64,000 bases of DNA from CAUTYU01 sp963545205 (GCA_963545205.1 CAUUHW010000011.1:10979-74978), one strand, 5' to 3'. Positions 8,057 through 16,614 are shown, numbered from the stretch's first letter. Notes: a model not told the origin generated them from the sequence alone. Translations and numbers: made by a program.

Positions 8057-10480
8057 TTATTGTTTATCCGGCATTGTAAAGCGTTGTCCGCGAGAATGGT
8101 AGAGTTTTTTGATATAGGCAATATTTTTCAGAGCTTCGTTGGCGATTTTACTGTCACCAGACGAAAGTTCCAACGCTTCACGAAAGGCTGCTGCCGCGTG
8201 CTCGTATTGTTTCAGGTTTAACAGGCTGTAACCTTTTTTCAGGGACAGTGACTCATTGACACTTTTTTTTTCGGCCTGTTTATAGGCCTCGCAGCATTTT
8301 TGGTACTTTCGCAGGCGAAAATAGATATCGCCGATATTCTCCCAGCGGGCGGCAGTTGGTTCAAGCTCTACAGCTTTTAATGCCGGAGCAAGGGCCATCT
8401 GGTAACGCTGGCCGCTGAGATAGATTTCAGCCAGCCTGTCCCAGGATTTCGGATTTTTGGGGTCAGACAGGGAATCTGCAAATATTTTGCCTGCTTCTGT
8501 TGGGGCTCCTGCCATTTGATACAGGCTGACCAGTTTTTCCTTGTCCGGCTTGCCATTTGATTGTAAACGGCAGGCAATTTCCATTGCTGCCGCCGCCCGC
8601 GCAAAATCGCCCTGTTGCTGATTGAACCAGACCGCCTGTCGCCATGTATTCGATTCTTCCGGCCACCCGACCAACAGTTGGTGCATGGCTTGCTGGGCTG
8701 TTTCTTTCTGGCCGCATTCCGTGCTTACATTGATCAGGGCTACGACCCAGGCATATTGGGCCGTGGAGAGCTGACAGATATTTTGCAGAATTGGCAGGGC
8801 TTGCCGGGCGTTGTTCAGCTTGTGCCAGATAAGGGCGCCCCGGTAGCGTATGCCCGGAGCCACAGTGTCGTTCAGATTGGTTTTACGCATTACGGTAAGG
8901 GCTTCTTCGTTTGCTTTGCGATCAATGAGCAGGTCTGCCAGTTCGACCAGCCAGCGCGGTTTGGGATTCGGAGTCTTAGACGCCAGCCTGAGCAGGGAAA
9001 GGGCTTTGTCAAGGTTATTGATTTGGCGCCAGAGAATGCCTGCGCTGAAATAATGTTTGCCTTCTTTGCTGATATAGGCGGCGGTTTCCATGCTCTGGGC
9101 CGCTTTTTTGTTTTGTTCCAGCATGAGATAGGTGTGGGAGAGCAACACAAACCATCTGGCCTCTGGTTTTTTCTGGCCGGTCAGGTAGGTCAGCAGCGGC
9201 AGGGCCGATTTTGGCTCTTTGGCCTGAAGCCACAGAGCTGCTGCCTGGTAGTAATGATTGTTTTGTTTGCTGATTTTAGCCGCGCGTTCCATATTTTGGG
9301 CTGCCAGGCCATATTCTTCCTTCAGAATTCTGGCGTTTGAAAGCGCCACAAACCAGTTGGCCTGCGGGTGGGGAAGCTCCTTAAGTGGCAAAAGACGGGC
9401 AAGCGCCTTGTCAGCTTCTTTCAACTGCAGGCGCAGTATTCCCGCCTGATATATGTGCTCAGGCTTCTGGCTTATATTGGCTGCCTTGTCCATTGCCTCG
9501 GCTGCCTTTTTGATCTCCTTGAGCGCGAGATAGGCCTGGGCCAGGGCTACAAACCATTTGGCCTGTGGTTGGGGCATGGAGCTCAGTCGTGTCAAATGGT
9601 TAAGTGCCTGTTGTGGTTTTTCAGCCTGTAACCACAACACTCCGCCGTTATAAAGATTTTCTGGCACCGGAGCTGTGGCTATGATCCGTTCCATTATCTG
9701 GGCGGCCAGAAGAGGTTCTTTCAAAAGCATATAGGTATTGCAAAGCAAAATCAGCCAGCTGGTTTTGGGTTTTGACAGGCTGGCCAGATGGGTGAGCAAA
9801 GGCAGAGCCTTTTGTGGCTTGTCGGCCTGTGACCAAAGAAAAGCGGCCTGAAAATACAGGGTTGGGTCGTTGGCTTCTTTGGCCGCCTTTTCCATTGTTG
9901 TGGCTGTTTCTTCCTTTTGCTGTAAAAGCTGTTGGGCCTGAGCCAGAGCCACAAGCCAGTCGGGCTGAACAGGCTGTACTTTCTCCAATTTTTTTAATAG
10001 CGGCAGGGCAGTCGAGGCTTCCTTGGCTTCCAGCCAGAAGACTGCTGTGAGATAGATGTCTTCGTTTGTGGATTTCAGTTTCAGAGCCTGCTGCATGGCT
10101 CCGGCAGCCTGGGTCGGTTTTTGCTGTTTTTGCAGACAAAAGGCCAGTAGTTTCCAGGCTTCATAAAACCGTTCGTCGACCTTGAGTGCCTCGCGAACAG
10201 CTTTTTCTGCTGCCGGATAATTTTCGGTCTGATAGAGCCAGTCTGACATCTTGAAATATAAATATGGATGTTGTTCACCTTTGCGAAGATATTTGGCCAG
10301 CAGGTCTGTTGCTTTTTTGGTTTGGCCTGCATCAAAGGCGTCTTTTGCCTGTTCCAGGACTTCAGAAGCCTGTTCACAAAGTGGACTGTCCGCGGTTTTT
10401 TTCGCGTAAGTGACAGGGGCGGAAAAAAACAGGAAACAGTACAAACAGCAGAAAAAAAGAGTGTGTTTTTGAAATTGCAT
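8057..10480 (-). CDS. Periplasmic TPR-repeat protein of the TonB operon
   Basis: An 807-residue protein with an N-terminal signal peptide (residues 1-~26, ending VTYA) followed almost entirely by helical repeats. Residues ~60-160 look like ordinary TPRs. From ~155 to ~580 a longer unit of about 65-70 residues recurs, with a core like AxWFVALAQAYLxLxExxKAAExMExAAxIS followed by a LWLQxKxPxxALPLLxxL block. More TPRs follow near 680-790. Large TPR proteins of this kind accompany TonB2/TtpC systems in other Proteobacteria. It starts 22 bases after tonB, so it is the sixth gene of that operon. A role as scaffold or partner for the ExbB-TtpC complex in the periplasm is inferred from context. Confidence 0.85.
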   Translation of the reverse strand: MQFQKHTLFFCCLYCFLFFSAPVTYAKKTADSPLCEQASEVLEQAKDAFDAGQTKKATDLLAKYLRKGEQHPYLYFKMSDWLYQTENYPAAEKAVREALKVDERFYEAWKLLAFCLQKQQKPTQAAGAMQQALKLKSTNEDIYLTAVFWLEAKEASTALPLLKKLEKVQPVQPDWLVALAQAQQLLQQKEETATTMEKAAKEANDPTLYFQAAFLWSQADKPQKALPLLTHLASLSKPKTSWLILLCNTYMLLKEPLLAAQIMERIIATAPVPENLYNGGVLWLQAEKPQQALNHLTRLSSMPQPQAKWFVALAQAYLALKEIKKAAEAMDKAANISQKPEHIYQAGILRLQLKEADKALARLLPLKELPHPQANWFVALSNARILKEEYGLAAQNMERAAKISKQNNHYYQAAALWLQAKEPKSALPLLTYLTGQKKPEARWFVLLSHTYLMLEQNKKAAQSMETAAYISKEGKHYFSAGILWRQINNLDKALSLLRLASKTPNPKPRWLVELADLLIDRKANEEALTVMRKTNLNDTVAPGIRYRGALIWHKLNNARQALPILQNICQLSTAQYAWVVALINVSTECGQKETAQQAMHQLLVGWPEESNTWRQAVWFNQQQGDFARAAAAMEIACRLQSNGKPDKEKLVSLYQMAGAPTEAGKIFADSLSDPKNPKSWDRLAEIYLSGQRYQMALAPALKAVELEPTAARWENIGDIYFRLRKYQKCCEAYKQAEKKSVNESLSLKKGYSLLNLKQYEHAAAAFREALELSSGDSKIANEALKNIAYIKKLYHSRGQRFTMPDKQ

Positions 10481-10502
10481 AGTTTCGTCTTTATTTGTCG
10501 AT

Positions 10503-11237
10503 TTAGTTCAGTTGAAAAAGGATCCGTGTTTTTACCCAGGTATCAACGGGCCTGCCGTTTTTTTGTCCTGGCTTGAACTTCCAGTGTGGAACTGTTTTTT
10601 TGACGGTGTCTTCAAATTCTCCTTCCGGTTTGGCCTCGAGGATCGAGAGCTTATGTGGCAGACCGTTTTTATCGACCAAAAACCGAACATCTACATATCC
10701 TTCAATCCCCATACGTCTGGCCTTGTATGGATACGGCGGCTGCATGGACGACAGGTACTGCGGCTGCCTGTCGACTTCTTTCATGTCAAAGGCCCGGTTG
10801 TTCAGTGCCGGGTGCGACAGTTTGGGCGGAACCAGCTGTTTTAGGTTCGGCGCTTCCATACGCACCGAAACTGTCAGATTACCCGTCGCAAGGGGAGCCA
10901 TCTCAACATTAAGAGCGATTGCTGAAACCTCTGCCATGTCGTCTATTGCTTCCGACGATATGTCTGGTGGCTCCATTTCAGGTTCAGGTGGATCTGGTGG
11001 CTCCATTTCAGGCTCAGGTGGATCTGGCAACTCCTGTTCCGGTGGTTCGTCGGGAATAAGCTCTTCCTGGTTCAGAGGAATAAGCTGCGAGAGTTCCAGA
11101 AGATTTTTATGCGAATGCTGGGAGACCTTCTGGATTAGAAGAGGTAAGATGGCCAGAATCAGCAAGCTGATAAAAATACCTGCGCAGGCTTCAAGCAGAA
11201 GATGAAATAATTTTTGCAAGCGAGGTGAAACCTGCAT
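10503..11237 (-). CDS. tonB: TonB-family energy transducer
   Basis: TonB spans the periplasm and passes proton-motive energy from ExbB/ExbD to outer-membrane receptors. This 244-residue version has one N-terminal membrane anchor (residues ~18-40, FISLLILAILPLLIQ), a Pro/Glu-rich spacer (repeated PDPPEPEMEP, residues ~65-92) and a C-terminal TonB domain from ~165 on (PQYLSSMQPPYPYKARRMGIEG...VDVRFLVDKNG...WKFKPGQKNG). I chose the ATG at 11237, three bases after the exbD stop, over an in-frame start at 11297 inside exbD. No TonB-dependent receptor is encoded in the window, so the transported substrate cannot be read from context. Confidence 0.92.
   Translation of the reverse strand: MQVSPRLQKLFHLLLEACAGIFISLLILAILPLLIQKVSQHSHKNLLELSQLIPLNQEELIPDEPPEQELPDPPEPEMEPPDPPEPEMEPPDISSEAIDDMAEVSAIALNVEMAPLATGNLTVSVRMEAPNLKQLVPPKLSHPALNNRAFDMKEVDRQPQYLSSMQPPYPYKARRMGIEGYVDVRFLVDKNGLPHKLSILEAKPEGEFEDTVKKTVPHWKFKPGQKNGRPVDTWVKTRILFQLN
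10962..11021. repeat. Tandem 30-base repeat in tonB
   Basis: Two head-to-tail 30-base copies (starting TCTGGTGGCTCCATTTCAGG on the plus strand) differ at one base and are followed by the first bases of a third. They encode the Pro-Glu-rich spacer of TonB; copy-number change would lengthen or shorten the periplasmic spacer in frame. Confidence 0.85.
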
Positions 11238-11239
11238 GG

Positions 11240-11674
11240 TTATCTGCCTTTTTTGGTCGCGGATACCGCGATATTTTTCGCGCCTGCCAAACGGCACTGA
11301 TCAAGCACTTCAATCATTTTTCCGGTTGGACAGTCCTTATCCGCATTGATTATGACTCCGCCCTCGGGATTTTCCAGTAAAAAGATTTCTACCAACCCTC
11401 GGATACGGCGCGGGGCAACCTGCTGGCTGTCGATAAACGCTTTTCCCGTGGCAGTCACACCTACAATCATGCCCACAGCTTCTTTTTTCTCTGCGGATGC
11501 CGCTTCCGGCCGATTGATTTCAACCCCCGCTTCCTTGACAAAGGACGCCGTGACAAGAAAAAAAATGAGCAGGATAAAGATCATGTCAATAAGCGGTGTC
11601 ATGTCCATGTCCACATTGAACAGATCGCTGCCGTGCAAACCGCTGCCATCAGCGGAGCCGCCTAGTCTTTGCAT
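11240..11674 (-). CDS. exbD: ExbD/TolR-type biopolymer transport protein
   Basis: ExbD forms the proton channel of the TonB motor together with ExbB. The 144-residue protein has the conserved N-terminal DMTPLIDMIFILLIFFLVT helix with the essential membrane aspartate (PLID) and a periplasmic domain. The start is decided by the ribosome binding site: AAGGAG lies eight bases before the ATG at 11674 but would run straight into the GTG at 11683. It overlaps the end of exbB by 13 bases. Confidence 0.93.
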   Translation of the reverse strand: MQRLGGSADGSGLHGSDLFNVDMDMTPLIDMIFILLIFFLVTASFVKEAGVEINRPEAASAEKKEAVGMIVGVTATGKAFIDSQQVAPRRIRGLVEIFLLENPEGGVIINADKDCPTGKMIEVLDQCRLAGAKNIAVSATKKGR

Positions 11675-12288
11675 CGTGTGCACTCCTTTTCAAGCCACTG
11701 GTTTACAGCCCGGTGGAAAATAAGAATATCCTGATGAATTCCGTATGCTTTTTTGTGCATGATCTGTCCCGCCAGTAAACCTGGAATCGCAACCAAAAGA
11801 CCGGCCTGGGTTGTGAGCAGGGCCTCCCTGATGCCGGAAGCCATGGCCTGCGAGTTGCCAAGTCCGTACAGTCCAATGACACGGAATGTTTCAATCATGC
11901 CGGAAACCGTTCCAAGCAGGCCCAGCAGAGGAGCTACTGCGGCCAGCAAAACAATTGTTGGCAGAAAACGGTACACTTCTTTGAGTTGTCTGCGGATGCA
12001 GACTTCAAAAAACAGGATGTTGGCATCTGTGCACAGGGAACGCTGCTGGTTGCGGTACAGGCACATAAATTCACGCAGTGCGTTTTGTTTGGGGCCGGTA
12101 CAGCCTTCGGGCAGATGTCCGTGGTTCAGACAGGTAAAGGCGGAATCATCAACAAGTGGACGCCGGCTCGAACACATCAACCATCTTCCCTTGATGACAA
12201 TCAGTATCCACATCCAAGCGCACAACAAAATGATCGGAATCATAACCGGTCCGCCCATTTCAATGAGTCTGAAAATATTTTCCAGCAT
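11662..12288 (-). CDS. exbB: ExbB/TolQ/MotA-family proton channel protein
   Basis: The 208-residue protein has three predicted membrane helices: MIPIILLCAWMWILIVI near the N-terminus, and the pair LPTIVLLAAVAPLLGLLGTV and LLTTQAGLLVAIPGLLAG that carry the MotA/TolQ/ExbB signature (APLLGLLGTVSGMIETF). It forms the pentameric stator of the TonB motor. It is one of two ExbB-like proteins in the operon; this short one corresponds to ExbB2 of Vibrio-type TonB2 systems. It starts 20 bases downstream of the TtpC-like gene. Confidence 0.92.
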   Translation of the reverse strand: MLENIFRLIEMGGPVMIPIILLCAWMWILIVIKGRWLMCSSRRPLVDDSAFTCLNHGHLPEGCTGPKQNALREFMCLYRNQQRSLCTDANILFFEVCIRRQLKEVYRFLPTIVLLAAVAPLLGLLGTVSGMIETFRVIGLYGLGNSQAMASGIREALLTTQAGLLVAIPGLLAGQIMHKKAYGIHQDILIFHRAVNQWLEKECTRCKD

Positions 12289-12308
12289 GTTTGACTCTGT
12301 TTTTTTGC

Positions 12309-13703
12309 TTAGATGCTGACGCAGTCTTTGTTGCGCTGGAGCAGGGCCCCCATCAGGGCCAGTCCTTTTTCTTCCATGTCAAGGGCAATACGTCTTGCCC
12401 GACCACTGAGGAAAGCCGCCATCATCATGACCGGAATGGCAATAGCCAGACCAACCTGGGTTGTGACCATGGCCTCGGAAATACCTCCGGCCATCAGTTT
12501 GGGATCGCCGGTTCCATGGATGGTGATGACCTGAAAGGTATTAATCATTCCTGTAACAGTTCCAAGCAGCCCCAGCAGGGTTGAGACTGCTGCCAGTACC
12601 TTGAGGGCATTAAGAAATCTTTCAAGGCGCGGGGTTTGCCTGAGTATGGCCTCTGAAATGCAGCTTTCCAGAATGGGACGCGGTTCATCGGCATTGGTCA
12701 GCCCTGCCAGCAGGACATTTCCTGTTGGGCGCGTTTTATAGGGGCGTGTTTTTTCCAGGGCCTGCATGTACTCACCGTCTCTGACCAAGGCCGTGACCTT
12801 CGTCATCAGACCATCGGTATTCTGTCTGACCCTGCCCAGGAAGATGAGGCGTTCAATAATCAACACCAAGGCGATACAGCCAACAATACCGATGGGAATA
12901 ACAAGTACGCCGCCGCTGCGGATTTGTTCCATCATCGTTGTTTTTTGCGAGAGCTGAGCAATTGCCAGTCCGCCGGAAATATCGGCGTACAATCTCTGGT
13001 TGCCGTCAAAATAGCTGTCAATATTGCGGCGCACCCAAAATGACGGGCTGGCACTGGCAATGAGCTGAGAGGAAACAGGGCTGAAAAGGCCGTATCCAAC
13101 TGTGTCCGGGCTGCGAAAAATCGAAAACATATGCCCGAAAGAAATAATATCCGCCTGCACATTTTCCCCGTTTCGAGCTAGGATTGAGGCCTTGTAGCGT
13201 TCCTGTAACTGCCCGCCTTTCATGTCTTGCAGATAAAGGTTGATGATTTCCTGTATCTCCTTCATTCCAAAAGAATATGTTTTTTTTGAAAATTCTTTCA
13301 GACGAGGCAGCAGATCTGGATTTTGGGCGCTGCGCGGGCTTTTTTCCGCGCGGGCAAGAAGATTGCCGGCATTGTCAACCAGCACGGAATCAAGTTCGTC
13401 CTTATTGGCCAGCCTTGAGGTAATTTCGTGCTGCAGGGCCTGGCGTTCAGCCTTGAGTACGTCAATTTTTTTGTTTTGCGCGTCCAGTTCATTGTTGGCG
13501 TGCTGGACTTTTCCTTTTAACTCCTGGAGCTTGTTTTTGAGTGCCGTTCTTTTTTGAGCAATCTCGTTCAGCACCTGACGCTGGTTATCTTGCGCGGAAG
13601 CGTAGTTGCTTTCAATCGCTTTTGAAACATCTGAAAGATTTTCTCCAAAGACAGGAGAAGAAATGAGAAGACCTGAAAAGACAAGTATGGAAAATTTTTT
13701 CAC
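12309..13703 (-). CDS. TtpC-like long ExbB/TolQ protein with periplasmic N-terminal domain
   Basis: A 464-residue protein that starts with a signal sequence (FSILVFSGLLISSPVFG), continues with a coiled-coil periplasmic domain (~residues 25-115, QNKKIDVLKAERQALQ...) and ends with a full MotA/TolQ/ExbB domain (~270-450, SGGVLVIPIGIVGCIALVLI, STLLGLLGTVTGMINTFQVI, TTQVGLAIAIPVMM). This layout is that of TtpC, the extra component of TonB2 systems of Vibrio and relatives, which joins the ExbB2-ExbD2-TonB2 complex. Its ATG overlaps the DUF3450 stop by four bases (ATGA-type coupling). Confidence 0.88.
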   Translation of the reverse strand: MKKFSILVFSGLLISSPVFGENLSDVSKAIESNYASAQDNQRQVLNEIAQKRTALKNKLQELKGKVQHANNELDAQNKKIDVLKAERQALQHEITSRLANKDELDSVLVDNAGNLLARAEKSPRSAQNPDLLPRLKEFSKKTYSFGMKEIQEIINLYLQDMKGGQLQERYKASILARNGENVQADIISFGHMFSIFRSPDTVGYGLFSPVSSQLIASASPSFWVRRNIDSYFDGNQRLYADISGGLAIAQLSQKTTMMEQIRSGGVLVIPIGIVGCIALVLIIERLIFLGRVRQNTDGLMTKVTALVRDGEYMQALEKTRPYKTRPTGNVLLAGLTNADEPRPILESCISEAILRQTPRLERFLNALKVLAAVSTLLGLLGTVTGMINTFQVITIHGTGDPKLMAGGISEAMVTTQVGLAIAIPVMMMAAFLSGRARRIALDMEEKGLALMGALLQRNKDCVSI

Positions 13704-14482
13704 ATTGCGCTCCTGACCTGACGTGATTGTTGAAGAGGAAGTTTTACAAGGCCAATGATGTGTTTGCCTTCCGCCATTTGCAGGGCCTTGCGTATTGTCC
13801 GGCTGTTTGGGGCGCGGACAAAGCCGGAGCTGTTCCAGAAAAAGGTCTCTTTTTCTCCCGTGCCCAAGGCAAAAAGAGCTGCCCGGCCAATATGCAGGAG
13901 ACGGACTTCTTTTCGCGCTCCCGCGATCTCTACGCTTGTGTGTTCTATTTCTGTCGTATGTCCAAGAGCGGCTTCCTGGGAGAGCAAGTCAAGGACGGTT
14001 TGGGTCTTGAGCAATAAATTGGCGTCATAGTCGCTTAAAATGGCTTCGGCCAGATTCACCCGTTTGTGTCTGGTCGTTAGGGCGTAGGGAATATCTGTTT
14101 GTATGAACTCACGTACCTGCTTGACAGTATTATCAAGAGTCGGAAGCAGCTCCTGGCTGATTTGCTCCATCTGCTGTTTTTTTTCTTTGAGTACCAGTAA
14201 CTTGGCTTGCAGATCTCTTGTGTATTGCCTGGCTTTTTCATTTTTCCAGGTCAGTAGCTCAAGTTTTGCCTCTTCGATATGGATTTGGCGTAAGAGCTCG
14301 TTTTCTTCGTCCAGCCATGTTTCAAACTGCTCTTGGGTCTTTACGTCGGTCTGTACGCTTTGTTCCGATGTTCTCTTTATTTTTATGGGATCCGGCTGAG
14401 CTTGTGCGATGCCGGAGGTGAAAAAAAGAAGCGGAAAGAAAAAGAAAAACAAGCGTTGAAAATTTTTTTTGGAGCTACTCAT
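13700..14482 (-). CDS. DUF3450 periplasmic coiled-coil protein
   Basis: A 260-residue exported protein (signal peptide residues 1-~28, FFFFFPLLFFTSGIAQAQ) with a long coiled coil at ~45-125 and a globular end containing RTIRKALQMAEGKHIIGLVKLP. This matches DUF3450 proteins, which head TonB2/TtpC operons in marine gammaproteobacteria and elsewhere. Its biochemical role is not established; contact with the TtpC coiled coil is a reasonable guess. It is the first gene of the six-gene TonB operon and has its own strong promoter. Confidence 0.82.
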   Translation of the reverse strand: MSSSKKNFQRLFFFFFPLLFFTSGIAQAQPDPIKIKRTSEQSVQTDVKTQEQFETWLDEENELLRQIHIEEAKLELLTWKNEKARQYTRDLQAKLLVLKEKKQQMEQISQELLPTLDNTVKQVREFIQTDIPYALTTRHKRVNLAEAILSDYDANLLLKTQTVLDLLSQEAALGHTTEIEHTSVEIAGARKEVRLLHIGRAALFALGTGEKETFFWNSSGFVRAPNSRTIRKALQMAEGKHIIGLVKLPLQQSRQVRSAM

Positions 14483-14530
14483 CCTGTTGTCCTTGGTATT
14501 AAAATTAAGTCCTAAAAATTATTAAGTGAC

Positions 14531-14559
14531 ATTCTACTATTATTTGTAGGGCAAGTCAA
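14531..14559 (-). promoter_or_regulatory. Promoter of the TonB operon
   Basis: On the minus strand TTGACT (14559-14554) and TAGAAT (14536-14531) are 17 bases apart, a strong sigma70 match about 50 bases before the DUF3450 start. Confidence 0.75.
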
Positions 14560-14562
14560 TAG

Positions 14563-14574
14563 TTGCTTAAGCAA
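14563..14574. promoter_or_regulatory. Perfect palindrome next to the TonB-operon -35 box
   Basis: TTGCTTAAGCAA is a perfect 12-base palindrome four bases upstream of the -35 element. Its place suggests an operator or activator site. It is not a classical Fur box, and the cognate regulator is unknown. Confidence 0.4.
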
Positions 14575-14662
14575 AGTTTTGAGCTCACTTTTTTTGGGGG
14601 GGATCCATTTTTGCGGCTGACTGAGACATGATGGCGGACGGGGCAGGCGAAGAGCATTATTG

Positions 14663-14700
14663 AAAAAGAGAAAGGGAGATAGGCTGACGTCTAACTCCCT
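14663..14700 (-). terminator. Terminator after tRNA-fMet
   Basis: Reading the minus strand after the tRNA, a stem GGGAG-T-TAG / CTA-T-CTCCC is followed by TTTCTCTTTTT. This fits a Rho-independent terminator. Confidence 0.65.
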
Positions 14701-14713
14701 CTGTTTTTACTTT

Positions 14714-14790
<77 letters not shown>

Positions 14791-14802
14791 CCAAAAAAAG
14801 AA

Positions 14803-14831
14803 AATATGCCCTGCTTTTCAGTGACTGTCAA
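14803..14831 (-). promoter_or_regulatory. Promoter of tRNA-fMet
   Basis: Minus-strand TTGACA (14831-14826), 17-base spacer, CATATT (14808-14803), 12 bases before the tRNA 5' end. Confidence 0.7.
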
Positions 14832-14949
14832 GTTTATTTTTTGTCATCTTCTTTTTTCGGATACTGGTTGTCAAAACAGGTTGCTTTTCTGGTTTTATTT
14901 TTTCAGGGGCCACGGAGGCTGGCACGGATGGACGACTGCTCAGTAAGGA

Positions 14950-16482
14950 CTAGCGTGAATTCAAGCCAAAATACTGTATTTTTCTGTATAAGGTAGCGAG
15001 GCTTATCCCCAATGTTGCTGCGATCTGTTTTTTGCCCCCTTTTTCGTGTCGATGTTGCTCCAGAAGTTGGACAAGGATATCGCGTTCATTTTGGGAACTG
15101 GGGGAAAGAGATTGAGTGGAAGTCTGGCTCACGGAGAGACTTGTCCGAGAATTTTCAGAGGCGGGCGGTACTTCGGTTGCGTCAAAACGATGGAGTAAAA
15201 GTTCCTCAGTGAGAATGCCGTTTTCGCAAAACGTTACACCGTACTCAACAAAATTTTTAAGTTCGCGGATATTGCCGGGCCATTGGTATCTTTCAAAATG
15301 ATTGTAAAGAGTCGTGGTTATGATGTAGCGTTTGTTCTTGCTGGTGCTGAACTGTTGCAAGAAAAATTCAATCAGCAGTTTGAGATCTTCTTTTCGTTCC
15401 CTGAGTGGGGGGACAAAGATGGGAATGACATCCAGCCTGAAAAACAAGTCCTGACGAAAGTGCCCCTGGCTAACCAACTGTTTCAGATCTGTATTGGTGG
15501 CGGCGATAATGCGGGTGTTGATGGGGCGAACTGTGGCTTCACCTATGCGGCGGACAGTATGTTCCTGAAGGACGCGGAGAAGTTTGACCTGCAACCTTAT
15601 GGGCAGTTCAGAGATTTCATCTAAAAAAAGTACCCCGTCCATGGCTTGTTCAAAAAGACCGTGTCGGCCTTTTCTGTCCGCGCCAGAGAAGGAGCCAGGA
15701 GCATATCCGAAAAGTTCACTTTCCATAAGGTGTTCTGGTATGGCGCCGCAATTGACGGCAACAAAAGGCTTGTCTTGGCGGGAGCTGTGGTTATGGATAG
15801 CACGAGCTACCAGTTCCTTTCCTGTTCCGGATTCTCCCTGTATAAGGACAGTACTGTCTATGCCTGCAATTTTTAGTATGTTTCTTTTTAAGCTTTGCAT
15901 GGCCTCGCTTTCACCGACAAGGCCATTAAAAGCAGTGTCGACTGGAGTATCCTTTTTTATATGGTCGTATATTTCATATTCCCAGACAAAATTTATAATA
16001 TGGCTGATAAGATTAAATGCATTTTCTGCTTTTTTTATCAAATTTGTACGTTGGATATGGGTGAATGCTACAATCTGGACAACAGCAATGATTTTTTTAT
16101 TAACAATGATAGGCCCTGTAAAATTTGCCATGTCGGAACAATATTCACGTTTTGAGCACATTTTACAGACAATATCTTCTCCTGGATTGAGTACAAGTAT
16201 TTTTTCTCCTGACCTTAAACTATAGCTTAGCACATTATCTTTTGGAACCTGCATTCCGATAACTTTTTTATATAAAGATGACCCCCCAACATATATTCCA
16301 TATGCATCAATAATCGCAATTTCCGCGTTTAACAGTTTTGCAAGGGGTAAAATATATTTTTGAATTGAACTCCAGCGTCTGACTGTTGCCTGAGATTTTC
16401 CCTCAGAGCCATGCGTAAAACCGGAATTGATCCAACATGATTTTGCCCCCATGCCTTTTCTCCTTTTGCGAAACTTTCTCAA
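14950..16482 (-). CDS. Sigma54-dependent transcriptional activator (bacterial enhancer-binding protein)
   Basis: A 510-residue three-domain regulator. Residues ~25-170 form a PAS/GAF-like sensor domain carrying a cysteine cluster (CKMCSKREYC, CxxCx5C, near residue 105-115) that could bind metal or an Fe-S cluster. Residues ~190-420 are an AAA+ sigma54-interaction domain with Walker A GESGTGKE, the sigma54-contact loop GSFSGA (a GAFTGA variant), Walker B GVLFLDEIS and the arginine finger region. Residues ~465-505 are a Fis-type helix-turn-helix (KKQIAATLGISLATLYRKI). It is divergent from the tctCBA operon, and the intergenic region holds inverted repeats and a -24/-12 promoter, so it most likely activates that operon in response to its substrate. 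Confidence 0.93.
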   Translation of the reverse strand: MRKFRKRRKGMGAKSCWINSGFTHGSEGKSQATVRRWSSIQKYILPLAKLLNAEIAIIDAYGIYVGGSSLYKKVIGMQVPKDNVLSYSLRSGEKILVLNPGEDIVCKMCSKREYCSDMANFTGPIIVNKKIIAVVQIVAFTHIQRTNLIKKAENAFNLISHIINFVWEYEIYDHIKKDTPVDTAFNGLVGESEAMQSLKRNILKIAGIDSTVLIQGESGTGKELVARAIHNHSSRQDKPFVAVNCGAIPEHLMESELFGYAPGSFSGADRKGRHGLFEQAMDGVLFLDEISELPIRLQVKLLRVLQEHTVRRIGEATVRPINTRIIAATNTDLKQLVSQGHFRQDLFFRLDVIPIFVPPLRERKEDLKLLIEFFLQQFSTSKNKRYIITTTLYNHFERYQWPGNIRELKNFVEYGVTFCENGILTEELLLHRFDATEVPPASENSRTSLSVSQTSTQSLSPSSQNERDILVQLLEQHRHEKGGKKQIAATLGISLATLYRKIQYFGLNSR

Positions 16483-16495
16483 AAATATGAGAATT

Positions 16496-16535
16496 TTTCA
16501 AGAAATTTTCTCATTTTTGATAAAAATTCTTGAAA
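16496..16535. promoter_or_regulatory. Inverted-repeat upstream activator site
   Basis: TTTCAAGAA (16496-16504) and its inverse TTCTTGAAA (16527-16535) flank a further TTTCTCAT-rich centre, and GAGAATTTTTC/GAAATTTTCTC forms an overlapping dyad at 16490-16513. The site lies about 65-100 bases before the -24 box, the usual place for an enhancer bound by a sigma54 activator. Confidence 0.55.
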
Positions 16536-16595
16536 GGCGTAGTAAAAAATGTACTGCAACTATATGTATTAATAGGAGATAGCTGTCAAAAAATC

Positions 16596-16614
16596 TCTGG
16601 AATATTATTTGCTA
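16596..16614 (+). promoter_or_regulatory. Sigma54 (-24/-12) promoter of the tctCBA-catabolic operon
   Basis: TCTGG (GG at 16599-16600) and TTTGCT (GC at 16611-16612) give the GG-N10-GC spacing required by sigma54, with the consensus CTGG and TTGC context. It is about 80 bases before the tctC start, and the adjacent regulator is a sigma54 activator. Confidence 0.7.

Noticed and set aside
10960..11025. Tandem repeat considered as CRISPR or minisatellite
   Set aside because: There are no spacers and the repeat is in frame inside tonB.
10573..11205. Gly/Ser-rich open frame (SGGSISGSGGSGGS) opposite tonB
   Set aside because: It is the complement of the Pro-Glu-rich TonB spacer, without its own ribosome binding site.
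14500..14580. Fur box at the TonB operon promoter
   Set aside because: No convincing match to GATAATGATAATCATTATC; only the TTGCTTAAGCAA palindrome stands out.
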